DNA of 64,000 nt from Paraburkholderia oxyphila NBRC 105797 (GTDB taxonomy: Bacteria > Pseudomonadota > Gammaproteobacteria > Burkholderiales > Burkholderiaceae): contig NZ_BAYD01000032.1 in assembly GCF_000685075.1 (NCBI RefSeq), forward strand, positions 1-64,000. Reading direction: 5' to 3'. The position numbers and the translations under genes were made by a program. Positions 52,290 through 61,155 of the stretch are shown here, one piece after another; within the stretch, counting starts at the first letter, position 1; each line of letters begins with the position of its first letter. Below the pieces are notes generated by a model. That model saw only the letters and a program-made list of their open reading frames with translations. It was not told the origin of the DNA and searched no databases.

Positions 52290-53981
52290 ATGAACGATAC
52301 GCCCTCGAGGCTGCCGCTCAACCGCAGCGCGATCCTGCTCCTGATCGTCGCTCTCGCCGTGATCTGGTTCGTGCCGCTCGGCTGGCGCCATCTGCTGCCG
52401 AGCGACGAAGGCCGCTACGCCGAAATGGCGCGCGAGATGCTCGCCAGCGGCGACTGGATCACCCCGCGCTACAACGGCTACAAGTATTTCGAGAAGCCGC
52501 CGCTGCAAACCTGGATGAATGCGCTCACGTTCGCATGGTTCGGCCTTGGCGAATGGCAGGCGCGCCTCTATACGGCCCTCACGGGCTTCGCCGGCGTGCT
52601 GCTGATCGGCTTCACCGGCGCGCGCGTCTTCAACGCCGCCACGGGCTTCTTCGCCGCGCTCGTGCTCGCCTGCGCGCCGTACTGGAACCTGATGGGCCAC
52701 TTCAACACGCTCGACATGGCCCTGTCGTTCTGGATGGAGCTCACGCTGTGCGCCCTGCTGCTCGCCCAGCGCCCGAATCTGCCCACGCGCACCGCGCGCC
52801 TGTGGATGTGGGTCTGCTGGGGGGCGATGGCGCTCGCCGTGCTCTCGAAGGGCCTGATCGGCCTGATCCTGCCGGGCGCCGTGCTGGTGCTCTACACGGT
52901 GATCTCGCGCGACTGGGCGATCTGGAAGCGCCTTTACCTCGTGAGCGGCCTGATCGTCTTCTTCGCGATCGTCTCGCCGTGGTTCGTGCTGGTGCAGCAG
53001 CGCAATCCGGAATTCTTCAACTTCTTCTTCATCGTCCAGCAGTTCCAGCGCTATCTCACGCCCGCGCAGAACCGTCCCGGCCCGTTCTACTACTTCGTGC
53101 CGGTAATGCTCGTGGGCTTCCTGCCGTGGCTCTCGGTGAGCGTCCAGAGCGTGCGCCACGCGCTGCGCGCGCCGAACCAGCCCAACGGTTTCGCGCCCGT
53201 CACGATGATGCTCGTCTGGAGCGTGTTCATCTTCCTGTTCTTCAGCGCGTCGCACTCGAAGCTGATTTCATACACGCTGCCGATCGCGCCGCCGCTCGCG
53301 CTGATCATCGGCCTGTATCTGCCCCTCATGACGCGCAAGCAGTGGAGTCGCCATCTGACGGGCTATGCCGTGCTCGCCGTCGCGCTGATGGCCGGCTCCT
53401 TCGTGCTCACGCGCCTCGGCGATTCGCGCAATCCCAACGCGCTCTATCGCGAGTTCCAGGTCTGGGTGTTCGCCGCCGCCGCGGTCGCCTTCGTCGTCAC
53501 CATGATCGGACTGCGCCTCACCCGCGCGAAGCGCACGCCCGAGACGGGCGCGAGCGCGCCGGCCGTGGCGCTCGGTACCGCGTGGCTGCTGCTCGCGACC
53601 ATCGCCGGCACGGGGCACGACGTGTTCGGCACGCTCAGCTCGGGCGCGCCGCTCGCCCCAGCGGTGCGCGCCGCGATCGCGAAGCTGCCGCCCGACACGC
53701 CGTTCTATTCGGTGGGCGTGCTCGACCACACGTTGCCCTTCTACGTGCGCCACACGATGACGATGGTGCAGGTCACCGACGAGCTGGCCTTCGGCATCTC
53801 CGAAGAGCCGCAAAAATGGGTGCCGACCATCGCGGATTGGGAGCAGCGCTGGAAGAACGAGCGTTACGCACTCGCGCTGCTGCCGGTGGATCGCTACGAC
53901 GAACTGGCTGCAAAGGGTTTCCCGATGCAGGTGATCGCGCGCGACACGCGCCGCGTGATCGTCGAGAAGCCGCAATCCTGA
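52290..53981 (+). CDS. arnT: Undecaprenyl phosphate-Ara4N:lipid A transferase ArnT
   Basis: Transfers 4-amino-4-deoxy-L-arabinose to lipid A at the periplasmic face of the inner membrane, giving polymyxin resistance. 563 residues with about 12 spans. The catalytic loop LLPSDEGRYAEMAREML carries the conserved Asp-Glu, and PRYNGYKYFEKPPLQTWMNA is the second GT39 loop. Soluble C-terminal domain from about 440. It is upstream of arnB, arnC and arnD on the same strand but with a 406-bp gap before the next gene. Confidence 0.93.
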   Translation: MNDTPSRLPLNRSAILLLIVALAVIWFVPLGWRHLLPSDEGRYAEMAREMLASGDWITPRYNGYKYFEKPPLQTWMNALTFAWFGLGEWQARLYTALTGFAGVLLIGFTGARVFNAATGFFAALVLACAPYWNLMGHFNTLDMALSFWMELTLCALLLAQRPNLPTRTARLWMWVCWGAMALAVLSKGLIGLILPGAVLVLYTVISRDWAIWKRLYLVSGLIVFFAIVSPWFVLVQQRNPEFFNFFFIVQQFQRYLTPAQNRPGPFYYFVPVMLVGFLPWLSVSVQSVRHALRAPNQPNGFAPVTMMLVWSVFIFLFFSASHSKLISYTLPIAPPLALIIGLYLPLMTRKQWSRHLTGYAVLAVALMAGSFVLTRLGDSRNPNALYREFQVWVFAAAAVAFVVTMIGLRLTRAKRTPETGASAPAVALGTAWLLLATIAGTGHDVFGTLSSGAPLAPAVRAAIAKLPPDTPFYSVGVLDHTLPFYVRHTMTMVQVTDELAFGISEEPQKWVPTIADWEQRWKNERYALALLPVDRYDELAAKGFPMQVIARDTRRVIVEKPQS

Positions 53982-54387
53982 CGTTTCCCGGGTTGACGGC
54001 GGCCATGTTCCGCGCATGAGCGATAATGCTGGGCGCCGATGGTGCGAGCCCGCGTGCCGAAGCGCAGGACTGCTGGCCCGGTCGGGCAGCACCGGCTGCA
54101 CAGGTCGCCTTCGTGGGCAACCGGCGTGGGCGACCGGCGTGGGCGGCAAGCGACGGCGCGGCCGGCCAGACGGCTGCAAGGGCGCAATGGAATCCCCGTT
54201 GCGCGGGCCCGGCGAGTGTGCCGTGACCCGGTACCGGATCAGGGCCGCCCAACCCGTGGACAAACCCCGGGCCGCCCTGCCAGCCGGAGTAAGCCCGCCA
54301 GCCGGACACCCGCCCCGTAAGCGCCCAGGCGCACGCAGCAATCCCGCCCCAAACTCACTTTAGCCACCCCATTCACCCTCCGACACG
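53982..54387. other. Spacer between arnT and the arnE/F-like gene
   Basis: 406 bp, no supported gene; open frames here are Arg/Pro/Gly-rich and unlike proteins. Contains ACCGGCGTGGGCG twice in tandem (54120-54145). A promoter for the following arn genes may lie here. Confidence 0.45.
54120..54145. repeat. 13-bp perfect tandem duplication
   Basis: ACCGGCGTGGGCG twice, head to tail, in the arnT-arnE/F spacer. Confidence 0.85.
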
Positions 54388-54759
54388 ATGAATCCGATTT
54401 CCCTCATCTGCATCCTCGCCGGCGTCAGCCTGAATGCCTGCGCGCAACTGTTGCTGAAAGCCGGTGTCAATGCCGTTGGACACTTCGAATTCACCCGTGC
54501 GAACATCCTGCCCATCGGCTGGAAGCTCGCGACGCAACTGCCGATCATCGGCGGGCTCACCTGCTATGTGTTCAGCGTGGTCGTGTGGATCGTGGGCCTC
54601 TCGCGCGTGGACGTCTCGATCGCCTACCCGATGCTCTCGCTCGGCTACGTGGTCAACGCGTTCGCGGCCTGGTATCTGTTCGGCGAGGTATTGAGCGTGC
54701 AGCGCCTCGTTGGCATCGGCATCATTCTGATCGGCGTGTTCGTACTTGCGCGCAGCTGA
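54388..54759 (+). CDS. Small DMT-type flippase subunit, ArnE/ArnF-like
   Basis: 123 residues with four spans (MNPISLICILAGVSLNACAQ start; YVFSVVVWIVGLSRVDVSIAYPMLSLGYVV in the third and fourth). E. coli uses an ArnE-ArnF pair, each about 110-130 residues, to flip undecaprenyl phosphate-Ara4N. Here only one such gene lies in the cluster, so a homodimer or a second subunit elsewhere is implied. EmrE-type drug transport is the main alternative but context supports the arn role. Confidence 0.8.
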   Translation: MNPISLICILAGVSLNACAQLLLKAGVNAVGHFEFTRANILPIGWKLATQLPIIGGLTCYVFSVVVWIVGLSRVDVSIAYPMLSLGYVVNAFAAWYLFGEVLSVQRLVGIGIILIGVFVLARS

Positions 54760-54875
54760 GTGACGCAGCGGCGCCCATCAGCGCACGCATCGAGGCGCGC
54801 GTTTTCGCACCTCTGGCATCCTTGCACGGCAGCCGAATTCTGACCTTTTCTGACGTTCTCACGAGCAAAGCACTC

Positions 54876-56051
54876 ATGACCCAGTCATCCGCGCAGTCCT
54901 CCGTTCCGTTCCTGCCATTCGTCAAGCCCGAGATCGACGAAGAAACCATCGCGGGCGTCGCCGACGTGCTGCGCTCGGGCTGGATCACGACCGGTCCGCA
55001 GAACCAGGCGTTCGAGGCCGCGCTCTCCGAATACTGCGGCGGCCGGCCGGTGCGCACCTTCAACTCCGGCACCGCAACGCTCGAGATCGGCCTGCGCATT
55101 GCGGGTGTGGGCCCCGGCGACGAGGTCATCACCACGCCCGCCTCGTGGGTCTCCACGAGCAACGTGATCTACGAAGTGGGCGCGACGCCGGTGTTCGCCG
55201 ACATCGACCCCGTCACGCGCAACATCGACCTCGACAAGCTCGAGGCCGCCATCACGTCGCGCACGAAGGCGATCATCCCCGTCTACCTCGCCGGCCTGCC
55301 CGTCGACATGGACCGCCTCTACGCGATCGCCCGCGAGCACAAGCTGCGCGTGATCGAAGACGCCGCGCAGGCGTTCGGCTCGACGTGGAACGGCAAGCGC
55401 ATCGGCGCGATCGGCGACATCGTCTCGTTCAGCTTCCACCCCAACAAGAACCTCACGTCGATCGAAGGCGGCGCGCTCGTGCTCAATAACGAGGATGAAG
55501 CCGAGCTCGCCCGCAAGTACCGCCTGCAGGGCATCACGCGCACGGGCTTCGACGGCATGGACTGCGACGTGCTCGGCGGCAAGTACAATCTCACCGATGT
55601 GGCGGCGCGCGTGGGCCTCGGCCAGTTGAAGCACATCGAGCGCTTCACCGCACAGCGCCGCAAGCTCGCGCAGGCCTATTTCACGGGCTTCGAGGGCAGC
55701 GCCGCGGTGGAGCTCGGCGTGGGCCTGCCGGTGGCCGACTTCGCCAACAGCAACTGGCACATGTTCCAGATCACGCTGCCGCTCGAGAAGCTCACGCTCG
55801 ATCGCGCGGGCTTCATGGAGCAACTCAAGGAGCGCGGCATCGGCTCGGGCGTGCACTACCCGGCCATCCACCTCTTCACGCTCTATCGCGAGCGCGGTTT
55901 CCGTGCGGGCATGTTCCCGCACGCCGAGCGGTTCGGCGCGACCACGGTCACGCTGCCGCTCTTCACGCAGATGAGCGTCGCCGACGTGGCCCGCGTGTGC
56001 CACGCCGTCGACGAGATCTGCAAGCAGTACGCAGTCGGCGCCGCGGCCTGA
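54876..56051 (+). CDS. arnB: UDP-Ara4O aminotransferase ArnB
   Basis: PLP enzyme making UDP-4-amino-4-deoxy-L-arabinose from the 4-keto sugar with glutamate. 391 residues of the DegT/DnrJ/EryC1 family: FNSGTATLEIGLRIAG, VITTPASWVSTSNVI, EDAAQAFGSTWNGKRIG and SFSFHPNKNLTSIEGG with the PLP lysine K191. ATG 54876 is the start next to the family N-terminus. Second gene of the arn block, followed by arnC. Confidence 0.92.
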   Translation: MTQSSAQSSVPFLPFVKPEIDEETIAGVADVLRSGWITTGPQNQAFEAALSEYCGGRPVRTFNSGTATLEIGLRIAGVGPGDEVITTPASWVSTSNVIYEVGATPVFADIDPVTRNIDLDKLEAAITSRTKAIIPVYLAGLPVDMDRLYAIAREHKLRVIEDAAQAFGSTWNGKRIGAIGDIVSFSFHPNKNLTSIEGGALVLNNEDEAELARKYRLQGITRTGFDGMDCDVLGGKYNLTDVAARVGLGQLKHIERFTAQRRKLAQAYFTGFEGSAAVELGVGLPVADFANSNWHMFQITLPLEKLTLDRAGFMEQLKERGIGSGVHYPAIHLFTLYRERGFRAGMFPHAERFGATTVTLPLFTQMSVADVARVCHAVDEICKQYAVGAAA

Positions 56052-56174
56052 TCCACCGCTTCACACGGGGATTCAGGCGATGAGCGGGTGCGGCAGCCCA
56101 GGGGGGCGCACCCGCTTGATAGCGGCACTATCGACGCCAATTACACGCATTACCAGAACGGAAAAGACGCACTC

Positions 56175-57260
56175 ATGACCCAAGCGGAACAACGCACCTT
56201 GACCCCGGAAACGCCGGAAGTCTCGGTCATCATTCCGGTCTACAACGAGGAAGCGGGACTGGCCGCGCTGTTCGCGCGCCTGTACCCGGCGCTCGACAAG
56301 CTCGGCACCTCGTACGAAATCATCTTCATCAACGACGGCAGCCGCGACCGCTCGGCCGCGATGCTCGCCGAGCAGTTCCGCGCGCGCCCCGACACCACGC
56401 GCGCGATCCTGCTCAACGGCAACTACGGCCAGCACATGGCGATCCTCGCGGGCTTCGAGCAGGCGCGCGGCGAGATCGTCATCACGCTGGACGCCGACCT
56501 GCAGAACCCGCCCGAGGAAATCGGCAAGCTCGTCGCGAAGATGCGCGAAGGCTACGACTACGTGGGCACCATCCGCATGCAGCGGCAGGACAGCCTGTGG
56601 CGCCGCAAGGCCTCGCACGCGATGAACCGTCTGCGCGAGCGCATCACGCGCATCAAGATGACGGACCAGGGCTGCATGCTGCGCGCCTATAGCCGCCACA
56701 TCATCGACACGATCAACCGCTGCGGCGAGATCAACACCTTCATTCCGGCGCTCGCCTACACGTTCGCGCAGAACCCGGTCGAGGTCGACGTCGCGCACGA
56801 GGAGCGCTTCGCGGGCGAATCGAAGTACTCGCTCTATAGCCTGATCCGCCTGAACTTCGACCTCGTGACCGGTTTCTCGGTCGTGCCGCTGCAGTGGCTC
56901 TCATTCATCGGCGTGATTCTCTCGCTCGGCTCCGCGGGACTGTTCGTCCTGCTCCTGATTCGCCGCTTCATCATCGGCGCAGAAGTGCAAGGCGTGTTCA
57001 CGCTCTTCGCCATCACGTTCTTCCTGCTCGGCGTGATCATCTTCGCGCTCGGCCTGCTCGGCGAATACATCGGCCGCATCTATCAGCAGGTGCGCGCGCG
57101 TCCGCGCTATCTCGTGCAGACGATCCTCGAGGAGCGCAACGGCCGCGAAGTGGTCGGCGTGCCGCGCCAGGACGTCGTGCAAGGCGTGCAGGCGTCGCTC
57201 AATGTCTCGGGCGCCGCGAATCAGAGCAGCCAGGGAACACAGCGAGGAGCCCAGTCATGA
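56175..57260 (+). CDS. arnC: Undecaprenyl phosphate-Ara4FN transferase ArnC
   Basis: 361-residue GT2 glycosyltransferase that loads formylated Ara4N onto undecaprenyl phosphate. VSVIIPVYNEEAGLAALF, IIFINDGSRDRS and TLDADLQNPPEEIGKL (DxD region) are in the N-terminal catalytic domain; MTDQGCMLRAYSR follows and two membrane spans lie at about 235-300. Met30 of the longer frame (56175) is taken as the start. Its stop overlaps the formyltransferase ATG (ATGA, 57257-57260). Confidence 0.9.
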   Translation: MTQAEQRTLTPETPEVSVIIPVYNEEAGLAALFARLYPALDKLGTSYEIIFINDGSRDRSAAMLAEQFRARPDTTRAILLNGNYGQHMAILAGFEQARGEIVITLDADLQNPPEEIGKLVAKMREGYDYVGTIRMQRQDSLWRRKASHAMNRLRERITRIKMTDQGCMLRAYSRHIIDTINRCGEINTFIPALAYTFAQNPVEVDVAHEERFAGESKYSLYSLIRLNFDLVTGFSVVPLQWLSFIGVILSLGSAGLFVLLLIRRFIIGAEVQGVFTLFAITFFLLGVIIFALGLLGEYIGRIYQQVRARPRYLVQTILEERNGREVVGVPRQDVVQGVQASLNVSGAANQSSQGTQRGAQS

Positions 57261-58201
57261 AGCCGCGTGCCGTCGTCTTCGCGTATCACAATGTGGGGGT
57301 GCGCTGCCTGCAAGTGCTGCTCGCGCGCGGCGTGGACGTGGCGCTCGTCGTCACGCACGAGGACAGCCCGACCGAGAACATCTGGTTCGGCAGCGTGAAG
57401 TCGGTGGCCGAGGAGCACGGCATCGACGTCATCACGCCCGCCGATCCGAAGAGCGCCGAACTACGCGCGGCCGTTTCCGCCGCACGGCCCGACTTCATCT
57501 TCTCGTTCTACTACCGCCATATGCTGCCGGTGGACCTGCTCGCGATCGCGGCCCGCGGCGCGTACAACGTGCATGGGTCGCTCTTGCCGAAGTACCGCGG
57601 CCGCGTGCCCACGAACTGGGCCGTGCTCAAGGGCGAGACCGAGACCGGCGCGACGCTGCACGAGATGGCCGCCAAGCCCGATGCGGGCGCAATCATCGCG
57701 CAGACGCCGGTGCCGATCCTGCCCGACGACACGGCCGCGATGGTCTTCGACAAGGTGACGGTGGCTGCCGAGCAGACGCTCTGGCGCGTGCTGCCCGCGC
57801 TGATCGCGGGCGAGGCGCCGCATCTGCCGAACGATCTCGCGCACGGCAGCTACTACGGCGGGCGCAAGCCCGAGGACGGCCGCCTCGATTTCACCCAAAG
57901 CGCCCAGGACGTCTACAACCTGATCCGCGCGGTCGCGCCGCCCTATCCCGGCGCGTTCACCGACATCGGCAGCGAGCGTTTCGTGGTCGCCCGCGCGCGC
58001 CTGGCGCGCCCCGGCACGGATCTGTCGAAACTGGCCGGATTGCCCCCCGGACTCCACGTAAGCGATAATGCGCTTTTCGCCGTCTGCGGCGACGGCCGCG
58101 CCATCGCGATCCACGAGCTGCGGCATGCGCATAGCGGTCAAGAGACCGTCATCACCCCCGCCGCGTTCTCCGAATTCATTTCATCTGTCCCCCGTCCATG
58201 A
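57257..58201 (+). CDS. UDP-Ara4N formyltransferase (stand-alone ArnA N-domain)
   Basis: 314 residues. Equivalent to the N-terminal half of bifunctional ArnA: VFAYHNVGVRCLQVLLARG, the catalytic N104/H106 in NVHGSLLPKYRGRVPTNWA and D142 in KPDAGAI, then a C-terminal OB-like domain. It uses N10-formyltetrahydrofolate to formylate UDP-Ara4N before transfer. In enterobacteria this domain is fused to the decarboxylase; here the two genes are separate and overlap by four bases (ATGA, 58198-58201). Confidence 0.9.
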   Translation: MKPRAVVFAYHNVGVRCLQVLLARGVDVALVVTHEDSPTENIWFGSVKSVAEEHGIDVITPADPKSAELRAAVSAARPDFIFSFYYRHMLPVDLLAIAARGAYNVHGSLLPKYRGRVPTNWAVLKGETETGATLHEMAAKPDAGAIIAQTPVPILPDDTAAMVFDKVTVAAEQTLWRVLPALIAGEAPHLPNDLAHGSYYGGRKPEDGRLDFTQSAQDVYNLIRAVAPPYPGAFTDIGSERFVVARARLARPGTDLSKLAGLPPGLHVSDNALFAVCGDGRAIAIHELRHAHSGQETVITPAAFSEFISSVPRP

Positions 58202-59262
58202 AAACCGAAGGCTACGCCAAAAAAGTTCTGATCCTGGGTGTCAATGGCTTTATTGGCCATCACCTCTCCAAGCGCATCCTCGAAACCACGAACTGGGAAG
58301 TGTTCGGGATGGACATGCAGACGGACCGCCTCGGCGACCTCGTCAAGCATGAGCGGATGCACTTCTTCGAAGGCGACATCACGATCAACAAGGAGTGGGT
58401 GGAATACCACGTCAAGAAGTGCGACGTGATCCTGCCGCTGGTGGCGATCGCCACGCCCGCGACCTACGTGCAGCAGCCGCTGCGCGTGTTCGAGCTCGAC
58501 TTCGAGGCGAACCTGCCCATCGTGCGTTCGGCCGTGAAGTACCGCAAGCACCTTGTTTTCCCGTCGACCTCCGAGGTCTACGGCATGTGCTCGGACGAGC
58601 AGTTCGACCCGGACGCATCCGCCCTCACCTACGGCCCGATCAACAAGCCGCGCTGGATCTATGCGTGCTCCAAGCAGCTCATGGACCGCGTGATCTGGGG
58701 CTACGGCATGGAAGGCCTGAACTTCACGCTGTTCCGTCCGTTCAACTGGATCGGCCCGGGCCTCGACTCGATCTACACGCCGAAGGAAGGTTCGTCGCGC
58801 GTCGTGACGCAGTTCCTCGGCCACATCGTGCGCGGCGAGAACATCAGCCTCGTCGATGGCGGCGCGCAAAAGCGCGCGTTCACCGACATCGACGACGGCA
58901 TCGAAGCGCTGATGAAGATCATCGAGAACAAGGACGGCGTCGCCACGGGCAAGATCTACAACATCGGCAACCCGACCAACAACTTCTCGGTGCGCGAGCT
59001 CGCGCACAAGATGCTGGCGCTCGCGGCCGAGTTCCCCGAGTACGCCGAAACGGCCAAGAAGGTTCAGCTCGTCGAGACATCGTCGGGCGCGTACTACGGT
59101 GCGGGCTATCAGGACGTGCAGAACCGTGTGCCGAAGATCGAAAACACGATGCAGGAACTCAACTGGGCGCCGAAGTCGACCTTCGACGAAGCGCTACGCA
59201 AGATCTTCGAAGCGTACCGCGGCCATGTGGCCGATGCGCGCGCCCTCGTCGAGCAGCAATAA
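58198..59262 (+). CDS. UDP-glucuronate decarboxylase (stand-alone ArnA C-domain)
   Basis: 354 residues of the extended SDR family. GVNGFIG at 14-20 is the NAD-binding Rossmann motif; catalytic Tyr155 and Lys159 lie in YACSKQ; FPSTSEVYGM carries the catalytic Thr/Ser region. It oxidises and decarboxylates UDP-glucuronic acid to the UDP-4-keto-pentose used by ArnB. Start and stop overlaps with both neighbours indicate a tightly coupled operon. Confidence 0.9.
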   Translation: MKTEGYAKKVLILGVNGFIGHHLSKRILETTNWEVFGMDMQTDRLGDLVKHERMHFFEGDITINKEWVEYHVKKCDVILPLVAIATPATYVQQPLRVFELDFEANLPIVRSAVKYRKHLVFPSTSEVYGMCSDEQFDPDASALTYGPINKPRWIYACSKQLMDRVIWGYGMEGLNFTLFRPFNWIGPGLDSIYTPKEGSSRVVTQFLGHIVRGENISLVDGGAQKRAFTDIDDGIEALMKIIENKDGVATGKIYNIGNPTNNFSVRELAHKMLALAAEFPEYAETAKKVQLVETSSGAYYGAGYQDVQNRVPKIENTMQELNWAPKSTFDEALRKIFEAYRGHVADARALVEQQ

Positions 59263-59281
59263 GCGCGAAGGACCTCGCCAC

Positions 59282-60178
59282 TTGGCCCGCATCGTCCTGA
59301 AAATCGACGTCGACACGCTGCGCGGCACGCGTGAAGGCGTGCCGAATCTCGCGCGCATCTTCGACCGCTACAAGGCGCGCGCGACCTTCCTCTTCAGCCT
59401 CGGCCCGGACCATACGGGCTGGGCGCTGCGCCGCGTGTTCCGTCCGGGCTTTCTCAAGAAGGTCTCGCGCACGTCCGTGGTGGAGCACTACGGCGTGAAG
59501 CAGCTGATGTACGGCGTGCTGCTGCCCGGCCCCGACATTGGCGTGCGCGCGGCGGCCGAAATGCGCGCGATCCACGAAGCCGGCTTCGAATGCGGCATTC
59601 ACACGTGGGATCACGTCTACTGGCAGGACAACGTGCGCAGCCGCGAGCCCGACTGGACCGCGCGCGAGATGAGGAAGAGCCACGAGCGCTTCGCGCAGAT
59701 CTTCGGCGCGCCGCCCGTCACGCACGGCGCCGCGGGCTGGCAGATGAACGACGCCGCGTTCGAGCAGATCGACGCGTGGGGCATGAAGTACGCTTCGGAC
59801 GGACGTGGGCATTCGCCCTATCGTCCGGTGGTGGCCGGGCGCACGCTGAACCACGTGCAGATGCCCACCACGCTGCCCACGCTCGACGAAGTGCTGGGCG
59901 TGGATGGCGTGGACATCGGTAACGTTGCCGCGTGGCTGCTCAAGCGCACTGAGCACAATCCGCACGATCAGGTGTTCACGCTGCACGCCGAGCTCGAAGG
60001 CCAGAAGCTCGCACCGGTCTTCGAGCAACTGCTCGCGGGCTGGCGCGCGCAGGGCCATACGTTTGCCACGATGGGCGACTACCATGCGACGCTGGACCCG
60101 GATTCGCTGCCATCGTACCCTGTCACCTGGGGCGAGATCGCTGGCCGTTCGGGCGAGCTGATCGTCCAGCCCGACTGA
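59282..60178 (+). CDS. arnD: Undecaprenyl phosphate-Ara4FN deformylase ArnD
   Basis: 298-residue NodB-type polysaccharide deacetylase that removes the formyl group after ArnC. Metal site: D9/D11 in LKIDVDT and HxxxH in GIHTWDHVYW (H107, H111); HGAAGWQMND is also a family motif. Start is TTG 59282, with AAGGA upstream; the frame stays open beyond but ArnD proteins begin at this point. Last gene of the arn block. Confidence 0.92.
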   Translation: MARIVLKIDVDTLRGTREGVPNLARIFDRYKARATFLFSLGPDHTGWALRRVFRPGFLKKVSRTSVVEHYGVKQLMYGVLLPGPDIGVRAAAEMRAIHEAGFECGIHTWDHVYWQDNVRSREPDWTAREMRKSHERFAQIFGAPPVTHGAAGWQMNDAAFEQIDAWGMKYASDGRGHSPYRPVVAGRTLNHVQMPTTLPTLDEVLGVDGVDIGNVAAWLLKRTEHNPHDQVFTLHAELEGQKLAPVFEQLLAGWRAQGHTFATMGDYHATLDPDSLPSYPVTWGEIAGRSGELIVQPD

Positions 60179-60281
60179 ATTCCGCTGCAAGGCCATGCGA
60201 GAGCGCCGCGCGCACGAGACCACGCTGCGCCGCCAGTCCTGATCATCGCCGCCGTGCAGCCCATAACAACAGGAGAGCCAC

Positions 60282-60752
60282 GTGCCTGACGTGACCATCG
60301 CAGTCGACCAACCCGTTCCCGATTTCACCGCGCCCGCCACCGGCGGCGACTTCACGCTCTCGAGCCTCAAGGGCAAGAAGGTCGTGCTGTACTTCTACCC
60401 GAAAGACAACACGCCTGGCTGCACGCGCGAAGGCATGGAGTTTCGCGACCTCTTTGCGAAGTTCAAGAAGGCGGGCGCCACGATCGTGGGCGTCTCGCGC
60501 GACAGCGTGCGCTCGCATGAGAACTTCAAGACCAAGCTCGAATTGCCGTTTACGCTGGTATCGGATGGCGACGAAGCGCTCTGCTCGCTCTTCAACGTCA
60601 TCAAAATGAAGAAAATGTATGGCAAAGAAGTACGGGGAATCGAGCGCTCCACGTTCCTCATCGACGCCGACGGCGTACTGCGCCAGGAGTGGCGCGGGCT
60701 CAAGGTGCCGGGCCATGTCGAGGAGGTCCTGGAGGCTGTACAAGCGCTGTGA
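60282..60752 (+). CDS. bcp: Thioredoxin-dependent thiol peroxidase Bcp
   Basis: 156-residue peroxiredoxin. Peroxidatic Cys47 in YPKDNTPGCTREGMEF. The +5 resolving cysteine found in many Bcp proteins is absent here (GCTREGME); the only other cysteine is C101 (EALCSLF), so it may act as a 1-Cys or atypical 2-Cys enzyme. Start is GTG 60282 after AGGAGAGCCAC. It follows arnD after 103 bp on the same strand; a link to arn function is not evident. Confidence 0.92.
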   Translation: MPDVTIAVDQPVPDFTAPATGGDFTLSSLKGKKVVLYFYPKDNTPGCTREGMEFRDLFAKFKKAGATIVGVSRDSVRSHENFKTKLELPFTLVSDGDEALCSLFNVIKMKKMYGKEVRGIERSTFLIDADGVLRQEWRGLKVPGHVEEVLEAVQAL

Positions 60753-61155
60753 GGCGCGTTATATTGGGCTGCAATGAGTGCCTGTCCACCCCTTTTTTTG
60801 TCGCATTTGCCACACCCGCGCGGTCTCGACAACGGTCACAAGATGGCCGGTCCAGCGCATCCGGGGCAACGCGCCATTAAAGCAGTCAAGCCGCTTGCCT
60901 CGTCACCCGGGGCGGCGGCTTTTTTGTTGGTTTTTTCGTTTGTAGTTACTCCCTCCACGTCGCGCCGGATTAGCGACCCGGTGCGCGTCAACGTCAAGGA
61001 GCAGATCGAAAAACAGGCGAACCGGCATTTTCAGACCTGAGCGCGCACCCAGCGCGGTCACGGCGGGCGCCTACCCGGCACCCGCACGCCCCGCCCGAAA
61101 GCGCACCGTACGGTTAACACCGCGACCACTCGACCCGAATTTTTCGAGGGACACC
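60753..61155. other. Spacer between bcp and the PhoH-like gene
   Basis: About 400 bp, no supported gene. A terminator at 60888-60926 and a lower-GC stretch around 60925-60965 lie in it. The PhoH-like promoter is probably in the right half. Confidence 0.5.
60888..60926 (+). terminator. Rho-independent terminator after bcp
   Basis: AAGCCGC, a 20-nt loop region, GCGGCTT then five Ts, followed by GTTGGTTTTTT. It ends the arn-bcp direction. Confidence 0.8.

Noticed and set aside
54016..54363. 115-codon frame in the arnT-arnE/F spacer
   Set aside because: Gly/Arg/Pro-rich, overlaps tandem DNA repeats, no binding site and no recognisable domain.
60774..61040. 88-codon frame between bcp and the PhoH-like gene
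   Set aside because: It spans an intrinsic terminator (60888-60926), lacks a ribosome binding site and resembles no protein.
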